Origin: Paracoccaceae bacterium
Lineage (GTDB): Bacteria > Pseudomonadota > Alphaproteobacteria > Rhodobacterales > Rhodobacteraceae
Assembly (NCBI GenBank): GCA_023260935.1
Contig: JALQTL010000404.1
Location: forward strand, 1-19,259
DNA: 19,259 bases
Direction of reading: 5' to 3'
In this document: in pieces, positions 16,229-19,259 of the stretch
Layout: the number at the start of each line of letters is the position of its first letter
How positions within the stretch are numbered: position 1 is the stretch's first letter
Position numbers and translations under genes: made by a program
The notes under the pieces: generated by a model
What the model saw: only the letters and a program-made list of their open reading frames with translations
Databases searched by the model: none
Told to the model about the DNA's origin: nothing

Positions 16229-17134
16229 TCACTCGGGCGGCAACACCGCCCGCGACCGGCGCAGCACCGCCTCGCGCCAGGTGATGTAGCTGACCGAGCC
16301 CACGATGACGGCCCCGCCAAGGATGACAAAGGGATCAATGCCTTCGCCAAAGACAAGCGCGCCCAGAAGCGTGGCCCAGACCAGTTGCAGAAAGACCACC
16401 GGCTGTGTCACAGCCACGGGTGCGACGGCAAAGGCCCGGCTCATGCAGTAATGGCCCAGCGTGGCACAGGCTGCCACCAGCGCAAGCCACCCGACCTGCG
16501 CCACGGTGACCGGCACCCAGACCGCCCATGCCAGCGGCGCCAACCCCAGCGTCACCACAAGCGACAGCACCGCCACCGCCTGCCCCGCCCCCACCAGCGC
16601 CGAAAGGCGCTTGGCAAAAAGGTATGACCCCGCAAAAAGGCAGGCGGCCCCTACCTGCGCCAGATGCCCGTCCGTCACCTCTCTCAGCCCCGGGCGCAAA
16701 ACGATCAGCGCGCCGACCAGCGCCACGCCAATGGCCGCCAGCCGCCGCGCGGCCAGCCGTTCGCCCAGAAACAGCGCCGTCCCCAGCGTCAGAAGCACAG
16801 GGTTCAGGTAGCCAATCGCCGTCACCTCGGCCAAGGGGATGCGCGCCATGGCATAGAACCAGCAGATCACTGCCGCCACATGCAGCACGCCCCGCCCCAG
16901 ATGCAGGCCAAGAACCCCCTTCGGCATCCCCGCCCGCATCACCCCCAACAGCGACGGCGCCAGAAACAACGCGCCCCAGGCGAAGCGGATAAAGGCCGAT
17001 TGGGCGGCCGGAATATCGGTGCCCAAAGACCGCACGATCCCTGTCACCCCCACAAAGCTGAGGCCGGACAGGAGCATCCATAGAATCCCGTGCAGCGGGT
17101 TCTGGCGGGTCTGTGAAAAGGGCGCGTCGGTCAT
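16229..17134 (-). CDS. EamA/DMT-superfamily permease
   Basis: The 301-residue protein is made up of about ten hydrophobic segments in two homologous halves, the layout of drug/metabolite transporters of the EamA family. Recognisable parts are GILWMLLSGLSFVGVTGIVRSLG near the N-terminus, LAEVTAIGYLNPVLLTLGTALFLGERL at the end of the first half, and AVTQPVVFLQLVWATLLGALVFGEG in the second. These transporters are inner-membrane exporters of amino acids, metabolites or drugs, and the substrate cannot be predicted from the sequence. The gene lies 52 bases downstream of the ArgP-type regulator on the same strand and may be co-transcribed with it. An amino-acid-related role is possible from that position only. 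The ATG at 17134 is well placed. Confidence 0.9.
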   Translation of the reverse strand: MTDAPFSQTRQNPLHGILWMLLSGLSFVGVTGIVRSLGTDIPAAQSAFIRFAWGALFLAPSLLGVMRAGMPKGVLGLHLGRGVLHVAAVICWFYAMARIPLAEVTAIGYLNPVLLTLGTALFLGERLAARRLAAIGVALVGALIVLRPGLREVTDGHLAQVGAACLFAGSYLFAKRLSALVGAGQAVAVLSLVVTLGLAPLAWAVWVPVTVAQVGWLALVAACATLGHYCMSRAFAVAPVAVTQPVVFLQLVWATLLGALVFGEGIDPFVILGGAVIVGSVSYITWREAVLRRSRAVLPPE

Positions 17135-17186
17135 GAGCGGAACCTGCGCGCAGCTTGGGCGGGATACAAGGGCGCGATTGTATCGG

Positions 17187-18080
17187 TCACATCCCTTCGG
17201 CAGGCGGCCGCAGCACCTGCCGCGCCGCCTGCCGCATTGCCTGTGTCAGCGGCCGGATTGTCGAGGCCGTCAGCCGCGCGAACTGCCAGTGCAGGGCCAC
17301 ATCCAGCGGGCGGCCGGGGCGCAGCTCGACCAGCCGCCCGGCACGCAGATGCGCATCGACCAGTGGCTCGGGGTTCAGCCCCCAGCCAAGCCCGCAAAGG
17401 CAGGCATCCACAAACCCCTGAGACGAGGCCAGCCTGTGCGAGGAAAACCCCATCCGCGACCCCAGTCCCTCGGCCTGAACCCATGCCGCCTGAAGCCTGT
17501 CCTTGTCTGAAAAGGTCAATGCCGGGGCCCGTGCAACAGCATCGGGCGTCACCCCATCCGCAAACCAGCGGGCCATGAAACCGGGGCTTGCCGTGGCGCG
17601 ATAGCGCAGCGCGCCAAGCGACAGCGTGTCACAGCCCTGCAAGGGGCCGGGATGGCCGGTCACGGCCGCAACAACTTCGCCCCGCCGCAGCCAATCCTGG
17701 CTGAAATCCTGATCGTCGATCACCAGATCGAACAGCACATCCTCAACCGCCGCCAGCGCCGGGATCACCCAGGTTGCCAGGCTGTCTGCATTCACGGCCA
17801 CCCGCAAAACGGCCCGTCCCTTTGGCGCCGCCCCCAGTTCCGTGGCGACCTGACGCGCCAACAGCGCCACCTCGTCATGATGGCGGATCAGCCGCAACCC
17901 GGCTTCGGTTGCCACCGACGGGCTGCCACGCCGGATCAGCAGAACGCCCACGCTGTCTTCCAGCGCGCGCAAGCGCTGGGAAATTGCGGATTGGGTGATC
18001 CCCAATTCCGCAGCGGCAAGGTCGAATCCCCCCCGGCGATGCACGGCTGCAAGGGCGGCAAGCTGGGCCGGATCAAACAT
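17187..18080 (-). CDS. argP: ArgP/LysG-type LysR-family transcriptional regulator
   Basis: This 297-residue protein has an N-terminal winged helix-turn-helix, with FDLAAAELGITQSAISQRLRALE at about 19-41, and a C-terminal periplasmic-binding-protein-like effector domain. The GGFDLAAAELGITQSAISQRLRALED pattern is the one of ArgP (IciA) and LysG, which control arginine or lysine exporters with the basic amino acid as ligand. It is encoded divergently from a LysE/ArgO-type exporter 89 bases away, the classic arrangement for these regulators. That supports a role in switching on the exporter when basic amino acids accumulate. The ATG at 18080 overlaps no other gene and its ribosome site is weak (GATAAGAAAAATTC). 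The ligand in this organism is not known. Confidence 0.93.
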   Translation of the reverse strand: MFDPAQLAALAAVHRRGGFDLAAAELGITQSAISQRLRALEDSVGVLLIRRGSPSVATEAGLRLIRHHDEVALLARQVATELGAAPKGRAVLRVAVNADSLATWVIPALAAVEDVLFDLVIDDQDFSQDWLRRGEVVAAVTGHPGPLQGCDTLSLGALRYRATASPGFMARWFADGVTPDAVARAPALTFSDKDRLQAAWVQAEGLGSRMGFSSHRLASSQGFVDACLCGLGWGLNPEPLVDAHLRAGRLVELRPGRPLDVALHWQFARLTASTIRPLTQAMRQAARQVLRPPAEGM

Positions 18081-18092
18081 GAATTTTTCTTA

Positions 18093-18117
18093 TCCATCAT
18101 CAGAAAGATGATCTGGA
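18093..18117. promoter_or_regulatory. Inverted repeat in the argP-lysE intergenic region, probable regulator site
   Basis: ATCATC-AGAAA-GATGAT (18096-18112) is a perfect palindrome with a five-base spacer, flanked by TCC and GGA that extend the symmetry imperfectly. It sits in the 89-bp gap between the divergent LysR-type regulator and the exporter, where such regulators bind. LysR sites are often T-N11-A with dyad symmetry. This one has T-N13-A spacing, so the match is approximate. It is likely the ArgP operator and may overlap the regulator's own promoter. Confidence 0.55.
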
Positions 18118-18169
18118 TTGATCCACTGATGGCGCCGTAAGTCAAGGCCAGCACCAGAAAGGATGTACC

Positions 18170-18778
18170 ATGCTTGCCGCGCTGATCCCCGGGTTTCTGA
18201 CCTCCATTTCGCTGATTGCGGCCATCGGCGCGCAGAATGCCTTTGTCTTGCGGCAGGGCCTGCGCCGCGAACATGTGCTACCGGTGGTTCTTGCCTGTGC
18301 GCTGTCGGATGCCGTTCTGATCACCGCAGGCGTGGCGGGCTTTGGCACACTGACGGCCCTCGCGCCTTGGATCACCTCGGCCATGCTTTATGGCGGGGCG
18401 GCCTTCCTGCTGATTTATGGGGCCTTGCGCTTCCGTGCCGCCCTGAAGGGCGGAGAGGCCCTGATGCCCGCCGCTGGCCGGGGCGCCCCCCTTGGAAAGA
18501 CACTGGCCACCTGCCTTGTGCTGACATGGGCCAACCCGCATGTCTATCTGGATACGGTGATCCTGCTGGGGGCGATCAGCGCGCAATACACGCCTTGGCA
18601 CTGGGCTTTTGGCGTGGCAGCGGCCTTGGCCAGCCTGACCTTCTTTTCCGCACTTGGGTTCGGGGCGCGGCTTCTGGCCCCGTTCTTTGCCCAGCCGAAG
18701 GCCTGGGTGGTGCTGGAAATCGTCGTTGGCTTGACGATGTGGACCATCGCTGTGGCGCTGGTGCTGGGCAACGGCTAG
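18170..18778 (+). CDS. argO: LysE/ArgO-family basic amino acid exporter
   Basis: The 202-residue membrane protein opens with PGFLTSISLIAAIGAQNAFVLRQGLRREHV, in which the G-A-Q-N-x-F-V-x-R-x-G motif is the hallmark of LysE and ArgO exporters of lysine and arginine. About six hydrophobic segments follow, and a later WANPHVYLDTVILLGA segment is also typical. The length of about 200 residues is normal. The ATG has a close ribosome site (AAAGGATGTACC). Divergent from an ArgP-type regulator with a palindrome between them, it is probably induced by excess basic amino acids. The gene ends at 18778, and a hairpin terminator follows before the convergent cold-shock gene. Whether lysine or arginine is the main substrate cannot be told. 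Confidence 0.93.
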   Translation: MLAALIPGFLTSISLIAAIGAQNAFVLRQGLRREHVLPVVLACALSDAVLITAGVAGFGTLTALAPWITSAMLYGGAAFLLIYGALRFRAALKGGEALMPAAGRGAPLGKTLATCLVLTWANPHVYLDTVILLGAISAQYTPWHWAFGVAAALASLTFFSALGFGARLLAPFFAQPKAWVVLEIVVGLTMWTIAVALVLGNG

Positions 18779-18831
18779 GGCCAGCGCCGCCGGAACGGGG
18801 CCGACCACCGGAAAGCTGCGGCGCAAAAGCA

Positions 18832-18863
18832 AAACGGGGGCGGCCCGCAGGCCACCCCCGTTT
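18832..18863. terminator. Bidirectional intrinsic terminator between the exporter and the cold-shock gene
   Basis: AAACGGGGG and CCCCCGTTT form the outer stem, GGCC pairs with GGCC inside with one mismatch, and CGCA is the loop. The stem is strongly GC-rich. On the minus strand the RNA ends in a short U run (UUUU), so it should end the cold-shock transcript, and the symmetric placement between convergent stops suggests it serves the exporter as well. Confidence 0.85.
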
Positions 18864-18885
18864 CAATACCGTCAGGGCAAAAGGC

Positions 18886-19092
18886 TTATGCCAGCGCCAG
18901 ATTGGTCGCGGATTCGCGGCCGTTGCGGTCACGCTCCAGATCGAAGGTGACGGCCTGACCGTCAGCCAGCGAACGGATGCCGGCGCGTTCCAGCGCGGTC
19001 ACATGGACGAACACGTCCTTGGTGCCACCTTCCGGAGCGATGAAGCCGAAACCCTTGGTAGCGTTGAACCATTTCACGGTGCCATTGGCCAT
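18886..19092 (-). CDS. Cold-shock domain protein, CspA family
   Basis: This 68-residue protein is a single cold-shock domain. RNP1 is KGFGFI at 13-18 and RNP2 is VFVHV at 27-31, with the WFN of strand 1 at 8-10, so all nucleic-acid-binding aromatic positions look present. Such proteins bind single-stranded RNA and DNA and act as RNA chaperones or antiterminators. Translation was placed at the ATG at 19092 because AGGAGA lies just upstream and it gives the normal length. An in-frame start at 19161 would add an unrelated 23-residue extension. A long leader precedes it, so regulation at the RNA level is plausible. Numbering among paralogous csp genes cannot be assigned. Confidence 0.96.
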   Translation of the reverse strand: MANGTVKWFNATKGFGFIAPEGGTKDVFVHVTALERAGIRSLADGQAVTFDLERDRNGRESATNLALA

Positions 19093-19205
19093 CGTGAGAT
19101 CTCCTGTCATGTATGCCACCCGCGAGATTGCGATGGCGTGGCCCAGTCGTCGCAAGAACATCTGAAGCCGTAAAGCAGACAGAAGGTCGAAGGAAGAACA
19201 TCAGC
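19093..19205 (-). promoter_or_regulatory. Cold-shock gene 5' leader of about 110 nt
   Basis: If the promoter at 19212-19240 is used, the mRNA has an untranslated leader of about 110 nt before the ATG. CspA-family genes in other bacteria have long leaders that fold into temperature-sensitive structures and control translation. The AGGAGA ribosome site is at the leader's end. I did not identify a specific cold-box motif. Confidence 0.4.
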
Positions 19206-19211
19206 CAACCC

Positions 19212-19240
19212 TAGATAGCCGATTCCGGGCGGTTTTTCAA
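19212..19240 (-). promoter_or_regulatory. Probable sigma-70 promoter of the cold-shock gene
   Basis: On the minus strand TTGAAA (plus 19235-19240) is followed after exactly 17 bases by TATCTA (plus 19212-19217). The -35 matches at five of six positions and the -10 at three. Transcription would start near 19205. Confidence 0.5.
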
Positions 19241-19259
19241 GCCTGCCCTTTGCAATCAG

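Noticed and set aside
18163..19173. Plus-strand open frame of 336 codons
   Set aside because: It overlaps the LysE/ArgO gene in another frame, runs through a clear terminator and is antisense to the cold-shock gene.

Overview
The window looks like chromosomal DNA of an alphaproteobacterium of the Rhodobacter/Paracoccus group (Rhodobacteraceae sensu lato). This is inferred from the high GC content and from the gene families: KpsM/E/T-type capsule export proteins with a long proline-rich N-terminal tail, an RTX protein without a signal peptide, a DUF2793 protein, a divergent ArgP/LysE-type pair, and a small cold-shock protein. No rRNA, tRNA or CRISPR array was seen, and species cannot be told from this sequence.

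Left edge (1-782): the end of an IS66-like insertion sequence (outer end at about 244) interrupts a SAM-dependent methyltransferase gene. A degraded or frameshifted tnpA-like reading frame runs off the left edge. Glycan module (784-7589, all minus strand): a sulfotransferase, a DUF1698/CmoB-like methyltransferase and a roughly 1650-residue fusion protein are packed with stop/start contacts. The fusion has a sulfotransferase-like domain, a long coiled coil, a GT-A glycosyltransferase, a GT-B/GT4 glycosyltransferase, and a zinc-ribbon-like plus methyltransferase domain. KpsM-like permease (7749-8576) is upstream of them on the same strand. Reading divergently (8798-11159, plus) are the KpsE-like inner-membrane/periplasmic protein and the KpsT-like ATPase. 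Together these make an ABC-dependent capsular polysaccharide exporter linked to enzymes that should build and decorate the glycan with sulfate and methyl groups.

Middle (11216-16151): a 909-residue RTX calcium-binding protein with a propeller-like N-terminal half (minus), a family 2 glycosyltransferase (plus), and a DUF2793 protein (minus) of the tail-fibre/head-spike-like kind. All are plausible surface-glycan factors. Right part (16229-19259): an EamA/DMT permease, an ArgP-type LysR regulator divergent from a LysE/ArgO-type amino-acid exporter with a palindrome between them, a bidirectional hairpin terminator, and a cold-shock protein with a recognisable promoter and a roughly 110-nt leader.

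The strongest points for follow-up are the four-catalytic-domain fusion, the IS66 insertion, the split permease/ATPase arrangement of the exporter, and the DUF2793 gene beside capsule genes. I see nothing that I can defend as a wholly new system. The fusion protein in its decorated-capsule locus is the closest candidate.
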